The notes under the pieces are model-generated. The model saw only the letters and a list, made by a program, of their open reading frames with translations. It searched no databases and was not told where the DNA came from. The translations under genes and the position numbers were made by a program. This document shows, one piece after another, positions 17,172 to 25,962 of a stretch of 64,000 nt of DNA (its first letter is position 1; each line of letters begins with the position of its first letter). Source of the stretch: Carnobacteriaceae bacterium zg-C25 (GTDB taxonomy: Bacteria; Bacillota; Bacilli; Lactobacillales; Aerococcaceae); NCBI GenBank assembly GCA_017945845.1, contig CP072828.1, positions 868,001 through 932,000 on the forward strand, in the 5' to 3' direction.

Positions 17172-17930
17172 TTAAACATACAATTTCAGTTGTGTCTTTT
17201 CAATGTCAGATAAAATCTGTTCACCCTTGATGTCTACTAAATTCGTTGATAGATGATGCAACGCAGTCATGACTTCATCTACGGGGGATGCGGCGTGTTC
17301 ACCGGGTAAATCCGTTTCGAAAAGTAAGCGATGATTTGGAATATAGCGAATATACGCTCTACCTTTTTTAGTGTTCAACAGACTGGGATGTACCGAAATA
17401 TACCCACCCAATTTTAAAAAACGATGTAACGCTTCATGCGTCCCGTTAAAACGATGAATAATTGGCACAACCTTTTCAAAGTCATCAATCTCTTCTTCTA
17501 AAATATCAATAACATTCATTTCTGATTTTACGGCATGAATCGATAGAATGTAATGCGCATCTTGTTCAACCACACACTTTAGCACTTCTCTAAACACAAA
17601 TTCTTGTATTTCTTTCGAAACACTTTCTAAACGCTTCGGTGTAAAATCTAACCCAATTTCACCAATATACGACGTCTTTTTAACATACTGCGCAAATTGC
17701 TTCAATTGCGTTTGGGCATTATCGATATACCACGGATGAATACCTAGCGACACACGTTTGATGGTGTTATCGGGGTAGTCGAATCGTTGATGCAACTGTT
17801 CAAAACCATCAGGTGTAACGGTTTGTGCAACAATATCAATATTGTTTGCTGATAATTGTTGTAGTAACGCTTTTTTTAGAGCATCACTTTTTATAAAATC
17901 TAAATGATAATGGCTGTCAATAATACGCAT
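17172..17930 (-). CDS. TatD-family metal-dependent hydrolase
   Basis: 252 residues of the TatD/YcfH (beta/alpha)8 metallohydrolase family. Metal ligands: IDSHYHLDF (HxH), the Glu in IGEIGLDFTP, His in ILSIHAVKSE and HRFNGT, and the late Asp in LLFETDLPGE. Some TatD proteins are 3' exonucleases acting in DNA repair or RNA quality control. The gene follows tcdA by 32 bp and shares its strand, so they are probably co-transcribed. Confidence 0.88.
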   Translation of the reverse strand: MRIIDSHYHLDFIKSDALKKALLQQLSANNIDIVAQTVTPDGFEQLHQRFDYPDNTIKRVSLGIHPWYIDNAQTQLKQFAQYVKKTSYIGEIGLDFTPKRLESVSKEIQEFVFREVLKCVVEQDAHYILSIHAVKSEMNVIDILEEEIDDFEKVVPIIHRFNGTHEALHRFLKLGGYISVHPSLLNTKKGRAYIRYIPNHRLLFETDLPGEHAASPVDEVMTALHHLSTNLVDIKGEQILSDIEKTQLKLYV

Positions 17931-17962
17931 AGATTCTCCTATACTATCACTCGTTTACTATC

Positions 17963-18739
17963 TTACTTGTGTTGTTTTAATTTAGGCTTTGTTGCAACTG
18001 GCGTTACTTTAAATTTTTCTAATCCGGATAAACGTAAAATAATTTTACCAGCTAACATTTGCCCAGCAATTGGTGGCATATAACTCATTGAGCCAAGTGT
18101 TTGTGCTTTACTTCCGCCACTTTGTGTTTGCAGTTGTGGTGGCATTTCATCAGAATAGAGCACTTCTAAATTTTTAATGCCACGACGACGACATTCTGTA
18201 CGAATGACTTTTGATAGTGGGCAATATTTTGTTTTTTCAATATAGTCAAATTTGAAATGTGTTGGATCTAATTTATTTGCCGCTCCCATTGATGATAGTA
18301 ACGGAATATTTTCTTCCATACACCATTGCGCAAGCGCTAATTTTTGTGACACCGTATCAATACAGTCGATAATATAATCCGGTCTTGGATATTGTGATAA
18401 CGCCTGTCCAATCGTTTCTTTCGTTAAAAATTCTTGTCTACCAATCACATTACAATTTGGATTAATGTCTTTAATTAACTCGGTCATTACATCGACTTTT
18501 ACACGACCAATGGTAGAGTAAAATGCGACCATTTGACGATTGATGTTGCTCTCTTCTACGGTATCTCTATCTAATATAATTAAATTTCCAACACCCCCAC
18601 GAGCTAAAGCGGTCACACAACTCGATCCCACTCCGCCCAATCCGAGTACCATGACGGTGGCGTTGTTTAAATTGATTAGTCCTTCATCTTTTAATAATAA
18701 ACGCAAGCGTGATAAACGTTCTGGAAACTGATTCGTCAT
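17963..18739 (-). CDS. tcdA: tRNA threonylcarbamoyladenosine dehydratase (TcdA/CsdL, ThiF family)
   Basis: 258 residues of the E1-like ThiF superfamily. ATP-binding VMVLGLGGVGSSCVTALARGGVGNLIILDRDTVEESNINRQ is complete, as is YIIDCIDTVSQK; the Cys-containing loop reads TKYCPLSKVIRTECRRRGI and the SxSYMPPIAGQMLAGKIIL tail fits TcdA. It cyclises the N6-threonylcarbamoyl group on A37 of ANN-decoding tRNAs using ATP. AAGGAGAG precedes the ATG. It is divergent from glmS. Confidence 0.9.
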   Translation of the reverse strand: MTNQFPERLSRLRLLLKDEGLINLNNATVMVLGLGGVGSSCVTALARGGVGNLIILDRDTVEESNINRQMVAFYSTIGRVKVDVMTELIKDINPNCNVIGRQEFLTKETIGQALSQYPRPDYIIDCIDTVSQKLALAQWCMEENIPLLSSMGAANKLDPTHFKFDYIEKTKYCPLSKVIRTECRRRGIKNLEVLYSDEMPPQLQTQSGGSKAQTLGSMSYMPPIAGQMLAGKIILRLSGLEKFKVTPVATKPKLKQHK

Positions 18740-18795
18740 ATTTCTCTCCTTAGTTTGATAGGTCTATTATAACACATTAGACAAAATTTTATCTT

Positions 18796-18824
18796 TTGAC
18801 TTTTCATGAAAAATATTTTAAAAT
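18796..18824 (+). promoter_or_regulatory. glmS promoter
   Basis: TTGACT (18796-18801), 17-bp spacer, TAAAAT (18819-18824). Transcription would begin near 18831, about 40 bases before the ribozyme cleavage site. Confidence 0.7.
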
Positions 18825-18864
18825 TTTCATGGTTTCTGAAAAAATAGACTGATGAGGACAGTAA

Positions 18865-19030
18865 ATCGGATAGCGCCAGGCCTGAAGACAGGTGACGAGG
18901 ATTGAGCTTATCGAAAGATTCGGCGGATGGCTCAAGGGTGTGCACTCTAAAGCATATGACAAAACTTTTGACAAAACCATATGTACGCACCAGAAACCTA
19001 TCATATACAAAACATAATGGACACAAAATT
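18865..19030 (+). ncRNA. glmS ribozyme-riboswitch
   Basis: The conserved core strings of the glmS self-cleaving riboswitch are present in order: AGCGCC at 18872, GACGAGG at 18894, TTATCGA, TTCGGCGG and a paired GCTCAAG/CTTGAGC-type helix (TTGAGC at 18902 with GCTCAAG at 18930), then the downstream P3-P4 region. Cleavage is expected between A18872 and G18873 when glucosamine-6-phosphate is bound, which destabilises the mRNA. The RNA ends about 30 bases before the glmS start codon. Confidence 0.9.
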
Positions 19031-19059
19031 TTGTGTACCGTTTTTAAAGGAGTAACTAT

Positions 19060-20868
19060 ATGTGTGGAATCGTCGGCTGTATCGGCCAAAATCACATTCA
19101 AACGGTCATTTTAAATGGCCTAGAAAAATTAGAATATCGTGGATACGACTCTGCTGGAGTCTTTACACAATCATTGCAAAATGCAAATCATTTAACGAAA
19201 AAAGTAGGACGTATCGCAACGTTACGCGCTGCTGTTGATGAAAAACAAGACGCTTTTTCCGGTATCGGACATACACGTTGGGCAACACACGGCCCTGCAA
19301 CACAAGAAAATGCGCACCCCCATCAATCACAAAGCGGTCGCTTTACATTAGTTCATAACGGTGTCATTGAAAATTATGCCGAATTAAAAGAAACTTTTTT
19401 ATCTCACGTTACATTTTATTCTCAAACAGATACGGAAGTAGCCGTTAATTTAATTGCCTATTTTGCAGAAGAAAAAGGCTTATCAACACAAGACGCTTTA
19501 TTAGAAGCGTTAAAACACATTCAAGGTTCGTACGCATTTGGACTGTTAGACGTCAACGATCCAGAAGTATTGTATGCCGCTAAAAATAAAAGTCCATTGC
19601 TAATTGGATTAGGTAAACAGTTCAACGTCATCTGTTCTGATGCGATGGCGACAATTCAAGAAACGGATACTTACATCGCCATTCAAGATAAAGAAATCGT
19701 CGTGTTACGTGAAAACACTGTTGACATTTTTAATTTTAATGGTGAACGTATCGAACGTGAAGCTTTTAAAGCTGAAATTGATTCAAGTGATATCGAAAAA
19801 GGGACTTACCCACATTACATGTTAAAAGAAATGGACGAACAACCTGCCGTTTTACGTCGATTATTGCAAGAATACACCGCTGAAAACGGTAAATTACACG
19901 TTGATGACGCCTTATTAAATCACTTAAAAGACAGTGATCGCATTTACATCATTGCATGTGGAACCAGTTATCACGCTGGATGGATTGGTAAATCGCTAAT
20001 TGAATCAATGGCAAATATTCCTGTTGAAGTGCTCATCGCCAGTGAATTTGCATACAATCAGCCATTGCTTTCTAAAAAACCATTTTTTATTTTTATTACA
20101 CAAAGTGGTGAAACCGCAGATTCTCGCCAAGCACTCGTTCGTGTGAATGCTTTAAACCACCCCTCTTTAACCATTACAAACGTTAAAGGCTCCACACTGT
20201 CACGTGAAGCAAATTACACGTTGTTATTACATGCCGGTCCAGAGATTGCCGTTGCTTCGACCAAAGCCTATACCGCACAAATTGCCGTTTTAGCGATTTT
20301 GGCTGAAACTTTACGCGAGTCACTAGGTCTTAACGAAACAATGAACATGTCCTTTGAATTAAGTCGTGTGGCAAGTGTTATTGAAGGTATTTTAGCCGAT
20401 AAAGCAACCATTCAAAACTTAGTGCACGATCACTTATTAAGCACACGAAATGCATTTTATATTGGTCGACACTTGGATTACTACGTTGCAATGGAAGCCG
20501 CTTTAAAACTTAAAGAAATTTCATACGTACAAACCGAAAGCTTTGCTGCAGGGGAATTAAAACACGGAACAATTGCCCTAATCGAAGAAGATACACCCGT
20601 TATTGCACTATTAAGCGATTCTCATTTAGCCAGTCATACGCGCGGTAATATCGAAGAAGTCAAAGCAAGAGGCGCGCGTGTTATGCGTCTTGCTATGGAA
20701 GGTTGTCATCGTGAAAATGACGATTATATTATCCCTGCCGTTCATGCTTCATTAACGCCACTTGCCATGGTCGTTGTAACACAACTAATCGCCTACTACA
20801 CCGCACTTGGTAAAGATTTAGATGTGGATAAACCACGTAACTTGGCGAAATCTGTAACGGTTGAATAA
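19060..20868 (+). CDS. glmS: Glutamine-fructose-6-phosphate aminotransferase (isomerizing)
   Basis: 602 residues, the family length. The N-terminal nucleophile Cys follows the initiator Met (MCGIVGCIG), and [27 protein letters not shown] and [10 protein letters not shown] define the glutamine amidotransferase half. Two SIS domains follow ([28 protein letters not shown]), and the C-terminal [13 protein letters not shown] tail is intact. It makes glucosamine-6-phosphate for cell-wall precursors. It is feedback-controlled through the ribozyme in its leader; AAAGGAG precedes the ATG. Confidence 0.97.
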   Translation: MCGIVGCIGQNHIQTVILNGLEKLEYRGYDSAGVFTQSLQNANHLTKKVGRIATLRAAVDEKQDAFSGIGHTRWATHGPATQENAHPHQSQSGRFTLVHNGVIENYAELKETFLSHVTFYSQTDTEVAVNLIAYFAEEKGLSTQDALLEALKHIQGSYAFGLLDVNDPEVLYAAKNKSPLLIGLGKQFNVICSDAMATIQETDTYIAIQDKEIVVLRENTVDIFNFNGERIEREAFKAEIDSSDIEKGTYPHYMLKEMDEQPAVLRRLLQEYTAENGKLHVDDALLNHLKDSDRIYIIACGTSYHAGWIGKSLIESMANIPVEVLIASEFAYNQPLLSKKPFFIFITQSGETADSRQALVRVNALNHPSLTITNVKGSTLSREANYTLLLHAGPEIAVASTKAYTAQIAVLAILAETLRESLGLNETMNMSFELSRVASVIEGILADKATIQNLVHDHLLSTRNAFYIGRHLDYYVAMEAALKLKEISYVQTESFAAGELKHGTIALIEEDTPVIALLSDSHLASHTRGNIEEVKARGARVMRLAMEGCHRENDDYIIPAVHASLTPLAMVVVTQLIAYYTALGKDLDVDKPRNLAKSVTVE

Positions 20869-20960
20869 AAACTTTAATTGCATGCATTCTACAAATATGA
20901 CGTTTTGATATAACAGACTGAAATAAGATTGATGCGAATGCTTTCAACTTTAACCCCTAA

Positions 20961-20996
20961 AAACACCAGACACAACAGGCGTGTCTGGTGTTTTTG
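20961..20996. terminator. Bidirectional terminator after glmS
   Basis: 13-bp arms AAACACCAGACAC (20961-20973) and GTGTCTGGTGTTT (20981-20993), T-rich on both strands. It serves glmS and the small minus-strand gene that ends at 20999. Confidence 0.85.
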
Positions 20997-20998
20997 TG

Positions 20999-21169
20999 CT
21001 ATTTCTTTTTATTTTTCAAATGACGATAGGTAGCCGTTCCAATACATGTTACGCCAGTGGCATGCATTGCAGCCATTGCCCAAATTGGAAATTCTGATAA
21101 CGTACGGTGTAATACGATACCTGACACCATCAATGTCAAACCGATACCGGCTAAAGCTTTTTCTTTCAT
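20999..21169 (-). CDS. Small membrane protein, function unknown
   Basis: 56 residues starting MKEKALAGIGLTLMVSGIV; AAAGGAG lies upstream of this ATG, so longer readings are less likely. Two short hydrophobic stretches (ALAGIGLTLMVSGIVL and PIWAMAAMHATGVTCIGTA) and a basic tail (RHLKNKKK) suggest a small hairpin membrane protein. It starts 40 bp downstream of the thioesterase gene and probably shares its transcript. No family recognised. Confidence 0.6.
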   Translation of the reverse strand: MKEKALAGIGLTLMVSGIVLHRTLSEFPIWAMAAMHATGVTCIGTATYRHLKNKKK

Positions 21170-21209
21170 CTTTTTCTCCTTTTTTCTTTCTAACACTATT
21201 CACAAAACA

Positions 21210-21689
21210 CTACATTGTATCTTTTACTGCTACCGCTACCATTCGTGCCATAGCGCGAACTTCATCAGCCACTACCATTTCCATAGTGATAATGGCTTTT
21301 TTAGGCGTTAACTCTTCAAGACGAGAGATGACAGTAATGGGTTCATTCATTGGTGTTGGTTTTATATAATCCACTTCTAAACGTGCCGTAATAAATCGTC
21401 CAATGACGGTATCTTCTTGTAATGTCAACCCTTTTTCTTTATGTGCAAACCATGCAGCAGATGCTGTTCCATGGCAATCAAATATAACGGCAATCATCCC
21501 ACCAAATAGATTGAATGGTACGCCCCCTGTATATTGCTTGTCTGGTATCACTTGGCATACACACGTTTCTCCATCTTCACTTGGATAAGAATGTAAGTGC
21601 ATACCTGCATCATTTTTAGGACCACATCCCCAACAATGTTGAAATCTATCTCCATACGTTTGCTGTATGGCAATTTTTTCTACTGTCAT
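21210..21689 (-). CDS. PaaI-family hotdog thioesterase
   Basis: 159 residues with the hotdog fold. CWGCGPKNDAGMHL and FNLFGGMIAVIFDCHGTASAAW resemble the PaaI/4-hydroxybenzoyl-CoA thioesterase-like group, in which the central helix carries the Asp or Glu acting on the thioester (here FDCHG). Probable role: hydrolysis of acyl-CoA or another thioester; substrate unknown. AAGGGGG precedes the ATG. A cre-like TGTAAGTGCTTTTT lies about 15 bases upstream of the ribosome site, hinting at catabolite control. Confidence 0.78.
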   Translation of the reverse strand: MTVEKIAIQQTYGDRFQHCWGCGPKNDAGMHLHSYPSEDGETCVCQVIPDKQYTGGVPFNLFGGMIAVIFDCHGTASAAWFAHKEKGLTLQEDTVIGRFITARLEVDYIKPTPMNEPITVISRLEELTPKKAIITMEMVVADEVRAMARMVAVAVKDTM

Positions 21690-21860
21690 ATTTTACCCCC
21701 TTAATTTGTAAGTGCTTTTTTATACTATATTAAATTTAGAAATAATCGTCAAATAAAATATAACTGTGCCATTTATTGATTTTGAGATAATTGTTCTATT
21801 TTTTGTTGTTTTAAGCTCTTAAAAACCTAAAAAAACATTTATCGTGTGCCTTTCCAACAT

Positions 21861-21890
21861 AAAAAGCTATCGACCTATTCGTCAATAGCT
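21861..21890 (-). terminator. Terminator of the His-rich protein gene
   Basis: Arms AGCTATCGAC (21865-21874) and GTCAATAGCT (21881-21890), one wobble, then T's on the minus strand. Confidence 0.65.
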
Positions 21891-21898
21891 AAATGATA

Positions 21899-22234
21899 TT
21901 ATTTTGAAATGACTTCAATTGGTCCATGGTCATCAACATGGTTGCCGTGTACATGCTGTAAACGACCATCCACTAAATAATCGACATGATCGCCATGTGG
22001 CACTTTTTCATGTCCACAGTTATCACCATGTACGTGATCTGTCTCAACAGGTGCACACGTATCTGGATTCGTTTCACTCACTTCAATCACACATTCGTCC
22101 ACATGGTTATCGTGTGGATGATGTAAATGACCGTCATGAATGTAGTCAATATGATCGCCATGTTGTATTGCCGTATGGCCACACTTTTCGCCATGTACGT
22201 GATCATGATTATCATGAATATGATGTTCTTTCAT
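21899..22234 (-). CDS. Histidine-rich, probably metal-binding protein
   Basis: 111 residues, about a quarter of them His, with many Asp and paired Cys. Two copies of a module HVHG-x-x-CGH-x4-HGDH-x-DY-x2-DG-x-L-x-H-x-H-x-NHVD follow one another (about residues 12-46 and 67-101). There is no signal peptide or membrane segment. The pattern is typical of Zn, Ni or Co binding or storage proteins, but no transporter or metalloregulator gene is next to it, so the metal and role remain open. A run of C's on the plus strand gives a strong GGGGG ribosome site. Homologous short His-rich proteins are sometimes misannotated as enzymes. Confidence 0.7.
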   Translation of the reverse strand: MKEHHIHDNHDHVHGEKCGHTAIQHGDHIDYIHDGHLHHPHDNHVDECVIEVSETNPDTCAPVETDHVHGDNCGHEKVPHGDHVDYLVDGRLQHVHGNHVDDHGPIEVISK

Positions 22235-22281
22235 AAAAATACCCCCTACTTTTTCTTTATTATACCTGATTTATTGACTTT

Positions 22282-22755
22282 TTACAGTCCAAAAATAAAC
22301 GCTAGTCCTAAATTGCTTAATACACCAATAATGATACCCGCAATAATAACACCTAGTAAAACAGCTAAAACGCTTCGTTTAAAATCAAAATCCAACACAC
22401 TAGCTGCTAAAGTACCCGTCCAAGCTCCCGTTCCAGGTGCAGGAATGGCTACGAATAGCATCAACGCTAAAAATACACCCGATGCCGATTTATCTTCTAA
22501 TTTCTTTCCTGCTGCATGTCCTTTTTCCAAGAAAAAGGTAAACGTTTTTCCAATATAGCGTTTATCACTTCCCCACTCCAATACTCTTCTTGCGAAAAAG
22601 TAAATGACAGGCACTGGCAACATATTTCCAATAACACTAATGAACAATGATGTCCATAACGGCATTTGCCAACCTGCCGACATAATCATTGCACCACGCA
22701 ATTCAACAATTGGTACCATTGACACTAAAAATAAGTAAAAATATTTTTGTAACAT
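22282..22755 (-). CDS. COG2426 small multidrug export-like membrane protein
   Basis: 157 residues with four to five helices. The family signature is visible: the N-terminal SMVPIVELRGAMIMSAGW, GNMLPVPVIYFFARRVLEW, and FVAIPAPGTGAWTGTLAASVL. Members are called putative small multi-drug exporters on weak evidence. GAGGT lies upstream of the ATG. It is the last chromosomal-backbone-looking gene before the restriction-modification genes. Confidence 0.82.
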   Translation of the reverse strand: MLQKYFYLFLVSMVPIVELRGAMIMSAGWQMPLWTSLFISVIGNMLPVPVIYFFARRVLEWGSDKRYIGKTFTFFLEKGHAAGKKLEDKSASGVFLALMLFVAIPAPGTGAWTGTLAASVLDFDFKRSVLAVLLGVIIAGIIIGVLSNLGLAFIFGL

Positions 22756-22944
22756 TAAAACTATTTAACCTCTTTCTTTTCATTGAGGGCACTTGATAAC
22801 ACCACCCCGTATTTTAAAAAATTTTTAAACGATAGTATATCGCATTATTTTACCATTATATCAATAACTACACACAACGGACAACTGTTTTCATAAAAAA
22901 GAAATGTGTGGTGTATGATGGTAGACATCATCTAGACTGTTCAT

Positions 22945-22978
22945 ATAATTTGCGGCGCGTTGCAAATTATATTATAAT
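22945..22978 (+). promoter_or_regulatory. Methyltransferase promoter with overlapping 9-bp inverted repeat
   Basis: -35 TTGCGG (22950-22955), 17-bp spacer, -10 TATAAT (22973-22978). The inverted repeat ATAATTTGC (22945-22953) / GCAAATTAT (22962-22970) covers the -35 and most of the spacer. Such layouts are used for autoregulation of restriction-modification genes. Confidence 0.65.
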
Positions 22979-23011
22979 ATCCGTATTCATACATGAAAGG
23001 AACTTTAATCT

Positions 23012-23977
23012 ATGAAGAAACAATACAAAATGGCTTCCTTTTTTGCTGGTGTTGGAGGTATAGACCTCGGATTTGAAGAAACTGGTCGTGTAAAGACAGT
23101 CTACGCTAATGAGATTGACAATTATCCGGCTCGCACTTTTGAATTAAATTTTCCTATCAAAGTTGATTGCAGAGATATTCAAACAGTTAAACCAGAGGAA
23201 GTTCCAAATATCGATATTTGTGTAGGTGGATTCCCTTGTCAAGCATTCTCTATTGCAGGTTACCGTAAAGGATTTAAAGACCCAAAAGGAAGAGGTATGT
23301 TATTTTTTGAGCTGATGCGAATCATCGCTGATAAAAAACCTAGAGTGGTATTTTTTGAAAATGTAAAAAATCTTGTAGGGCATGATGACGGAAACACATT
23401 CCGAGTAATACTTGACGCACTTAAGCAAGAAGGATACCATTATCGCTATCAAGTCATGAATGCCATGTCTTCAGGAAACACACCGCAAAACCGTGAACGT
23501 ATCTATATTGTAGGCTTCAAAAATGAAGAAGATTATAAAAAATTTGCTTTTCCAGACCCTATCCCTCTAACAAGACGTTTATCTGACATCATTGATTTTG
23601 AAAATAAAGTTGATGATAAATATTATTACACAGAAGGCAAATATAAAGGTAATATTTATAACGAACTTGTAAAAGCAATGACAGATTCTACAACAACATA
23701 TCAATGGCGTAGACAATATGTACGTGAAAACAAAAAAAATGTAGTCCCTACCCTCACAGCAAATATGGGTGGCGGTGGACACAACGTCCCTCTTGTATTA
23801 ACAAAACATGGTATTCGTAAATTGACGCCTCATGAATGTTTTAATGCACAAGGATTCCCTCAAGATTTTAAACTCCCAGACCAAGCTGAATCTAGGCTTT
23901 ATAAACAAGCTGGAAATTCTGTATGCGTTGAAGTCATTCATAGAATAGCTGAAAATATTGTAAAAGCAATTGATTAG
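23012..23977 (+). CDS. DNA (cytosine-5-)-methyltransferase
   Basis: 321 residues with all main m5C methyltransferase motifs in order: motif I FFAGVGGIDLGFEETG, IV GGFPCQAFSIAG with the catalytic Cys, VI ENVKNL, VIII QNRERIYIVGF, IX-X TPHECFNAQGFP and QAGNSVCVEV. The target-recognition region (about residues 215-265, QWRRQYVRENKKNVVPTLTA) is short, as in small type II enzymes. It protects sites from the partner nuclease encoded convergently at 23999-25213. AAAGGAAC precedes the ATG. There is no N-terminal HTH extension, so if the operator is bound by the enzyme itself the binding surface is not obvious. Confidence 0.95.
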   Translation: MKKQYKMASFFAGVGGIDLGFEETGRVKTVYANEIDNYPARTFELNFPIKVDCRDIQTVKPEEVPNIDICVGGFPCQAFSIAGYRKGFKDPKGRGMLFFELMRIIADKKPRVVFFENVKNLVGHDDGNTFRVILDALKQEGYHYRYQVMNAMSSGNTPQNRERIYIVGFKNEEDYKKFAFPDPIPLTRRLSDIIDFENKVDDKYYYTEGKYKGNIYNELVKAMTDSTTTYQWRRQYVRENKKNVVPTLTANMGGGGHNVPLVLTKHGIRKLTPHECFNAQGFPQDFKLPDQAESRLYKQAGNSVCVEVIHRIAENIVKAID

Positions 23978-23983
23978 ACAAGA

Positions 23984-24015
23984 AAAACGACCTTGTAATT
24001 AAGTAAGGTCGTTTT
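23984..24015. terminator. Bidirectional terminator between the R and M genes
   Basis: Arms AAAACGACCTT (23984-23994) and AAGGTCGTTTT (24005-24015). It overlaps the last codons of the minus-strand nuclease gene. Confidence 0.8.
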
Positions 24016-25213
24016 CTTCATTTTCTGATTCACTATCTTCAAGTCCATAAAAGCGTTCATACGTGCCTAACTCACAAAAATCAACTGTGTATTTATGGTC
24101 TTCAATTTTAGTAAACATTATACTATCTACATTGAATATTCGTAGCATATCATAAGTCACTTGAGTACCTTCTTCCAATTCAAATACATCTCTCAAAAGC
24201 CACTGCCCAAGCAAATTATTTGGATTACTCATAATTGCTTTGCCACCCTGTTGACAAACTTTAGCACTTATCCATTTTCCATTAGGCAACTTAATGCTAA
24301 AGGCTTCATCTTTTGGTGGAAAAAACTCTTTTCTACGTCTATCCTCTGCTGGATAAGGAATATAGACCTCATTAGAATCTCTAGGTGTAACTCTAGTAAT
24401 TTCTCTTTCACCATTTTCATTAATTCGATATGACGTTCTAAAGCCATTCCACTGATTCAAACCACTTTTTGATGCCACAAATTTTGTACCGTCAGGTTTT
24501 GTAGAATATAAACGTAAACACAATTGATTTTTGCTAAATTTTGATTCATGAATAGACGAAACCACTCCTTGTGCAACCAATTCCGACAACACATCATATG
24601 GGTCTTCATAAATTTCAACTTCAAATTCATCTAAAAGTTCCATATCATCAAAAATCATGTACAACGTATTTTTTGAACGACTGAACTTATAGGTATGATT
24701 TCCATCTGTAAAATACGTACTGTTTGCATTACCTCTTTTTTCATCTAAAATAATATTTTTTATATCAATTTCATCAAAAGTAGACTCATAGATACGCATT
24801 GCTCCCGGAATACGCTTAACAATATGATACAACATTTCATTCAAGTCATGAGCATTCATAGTAGTTCGAATTCTTGCATTTCTATACCCAGCTATTGCTT
24901 GGATAAGTTCCATACCATTTAAATGCTCATATTTAGGTCTTAACCGCCCAAATTCAGCTACTTTTTGATTATCTCCACCAACCCATGTCTTCAATCCTAT
25001 TCCAATTCCTGAACGACTATCGTAAGCATCTGCTGAATCATCATGTCGTGCGTTATTATCAACTTTGAAATATTTAGCAAACACATTTTCATGTGCTCTG
25101 TAATATAAATATGGTTCATCAGCTTCTGAAAACAGTCTTGATAAACTACCCAATATTTTCAACATATTTTTATAATTCTCTTGATGCTCAACTGGTTGTT
25201 TATCGTAAAACAT
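23999..25213 (-). CDS. Probable type II restriction endonuclease
   Basis: 404 residues, convergent with a type II m5C methyltransferase and sharing its terminator, which is the main reason for the call. Family assignment is uncertain. A conserved-looking block, DAYDSRSGIGIGLKTWVGG followed by KVAEFG (about residues 65-95), could supply a nuclease active site (acidic residue plus GLK), and related proteins are annotated as restriction endonucleases. No PLD HxK motif or HNH motif was found. The start MFYDKQPVEHQE at 25213 is preferred because AAGGGG precedes it. The C-terminus is strongly acidic (EDSESENEENDLT). Confidence 0.72.
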   Translation of the reverse strand: MFYDKQPVEHQENYKNMLKILGSLSRLFSEADEPYLYYRAHENVFAKYFKVDNNARHDDSADAYDSRSGIGIGLKTWVGGDNQKVAEFGRLRPKYEHLNGMELIQAIAGYRNARIRTTMNAHDLNEMLYHIVKRIPGAMRIYESTFDEIDIKNIILDEKRGNANSTYFTDGNHTYKFSRSKNTLYMIFDDMELLDEFEVEIYEDPYDVLSELVAQGVVSSIHESKFSKNQLCLRLYSTKPDGTKFVASKSGLNQWNGFRTSYRINENGEREITRVTPRDSNEVYIPYPAEDRRRKEFFPPKDEAFSIKLPNGKWISAKVCQQGGKAIMSNPNNLLGQWLLRDVFELEEGTQVTYDMLRIFNVDSIMFTKIEDHKYTVDFCELGTYERFYGLEDSESENEENDLT

Positions 25214-25481
25214 ATTTGTCCCCTTTCTTAATTTGACACACAAATTATCTTATGTTTTATCATGTTTACATGGTTGTTCAAATTATACATATATCACTAT
25301 TCATTTATATACATATAAAACATTATATCATATGTGTATAGTGATTTTTAATGATATATATTACACAAATTTTTATAAATAAATGTATTTTTTTAGTCCA
25401 AATTAAGTCCCCAAACAAAAAAGACCTTTGAAAACGTTGATAACTAAATGTTTTCAAAGGTTTACTTTTTATTTAAGATTA
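25214..25481. other. AT-rich spacer upstream of the nuclease gene
   Basis: It carries the nuclease promoter region, an inverted pair ATCACTAT / ATAGTGAT around 25290-25345, and a terminator for the next small gene (arms ACCTTTGAAAAC at 25424-25435 and GTTTTCAAAGGT at 25450-25461). Confidence 0.5.
25417..25461 (-). terminator. Terminator of the YjcQ-like small gene
   Basis: 12-bp perfect arms with a 14-base loop, followed by a T run (complement of 25417-25422). Confidence 0.75.
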
Positions 25482-25628
25482 CTATAAAATATAATAGTTT
25501 TTATTGATTTGGAATAAATTTCCATCATGTTTTAATTTGTTAATATCAATTGGTCTATCAGTTTTTAATTTTTTATACAGATAAGACAAAATCTGATATA
25601 CAATAACTGGATAATCATCTCTAGCCAT
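25482..25628 (-). CDS. Small YjcQ-like protein
   Basis: 48 residues beginning MARDDYPVIVYQILSYLYKK, with AGGAGAAT 4-8 bases upstream of the ATG at 25628 and a TAG stop at 25482. The start resembles the N-terminal half of phage-associated YjcQ proteins, which are normally about 110 residues; the C-terminal half is missing here. It is probably a shortened relic of an integrated element; function unknown. Confidence 0.55.
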   Translation of the reverse strand: MARDDYPVIVYQILSYLYKKLKTDRPIDINKLKHDGNLFQINKNYYIL

Positions 25629-25642
25629 ATTCATTCTCCTAA

Positions 25643-25670
25643 AAACCACCTAGAGTATTCTAGGTGGTTT
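25643..25670 (-). terminator. Hairpin after the 74-residue gene
   Basis: Arms AACCACCTAGA / TCTAGGTGGTT with loop GTAT and a short T run on the minus strand. Confidence 0.65.
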
Positions 25671-25725
25671 AAATTGGTATTCTTTTCTTGAAAAAGTATT
25701 AATATAACTTACGTTCTTTTTATAA

Positions 25726-25950
25726 TTAAAATAAAAATTTCAACTCTTTACCAACTATGTCATCATTCCCATTAAACATAATAGAAACATCTGCTCTTTT
25801 AGCATCGCCGTTTGTCATCGGAAGAATTGCATCATGATAAACAACACCCTCAATCAAAACGTCAATATGATTTTTAAAATTTACAGGTAAAGAAGCGTCT
25901 AAACTCAAAATAGCTCTATTTCCTAATTTAAAAACTTTTTTTATTATCAT
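25726..25950 (-). CDS. Hypothetical protein
   Basis: 74 residues, MIIKKVFKLGNRAILSLDASLPV..., with a strong GAGGAGG ribosome site. It looks like a small all-beta soluble protein (alternating hydrophobic pattern, no membrane segment). Similar short genes occur among mobile-element cargo. No family recognised. Confidence 0.5.
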   Translation of the reverse strand: MIIKKVFKLGNRAILSLDASLPVNFKNHIDVLIEGVVYHDAILPMTNGDAKRADVSIMFNGNDDIVGKELKFLF

Positions 25951-25962
25951 TTTGTAACCTCC

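Noticed and set aside
18736-19101. 121-codon minus-strand frame over the glmS leader
   Set aside because: The region is explained by the glmS promoter and ribozyme; the frame has no ribosome site and no family match.
21919-22558. His-rich plus-strand frame opposite the His-rich gene
   Set aside because: The antisense of CAT/CAC-rich DNA is itself His-rich; the minus-strand gene has the proper ribosome site and repeat structure.
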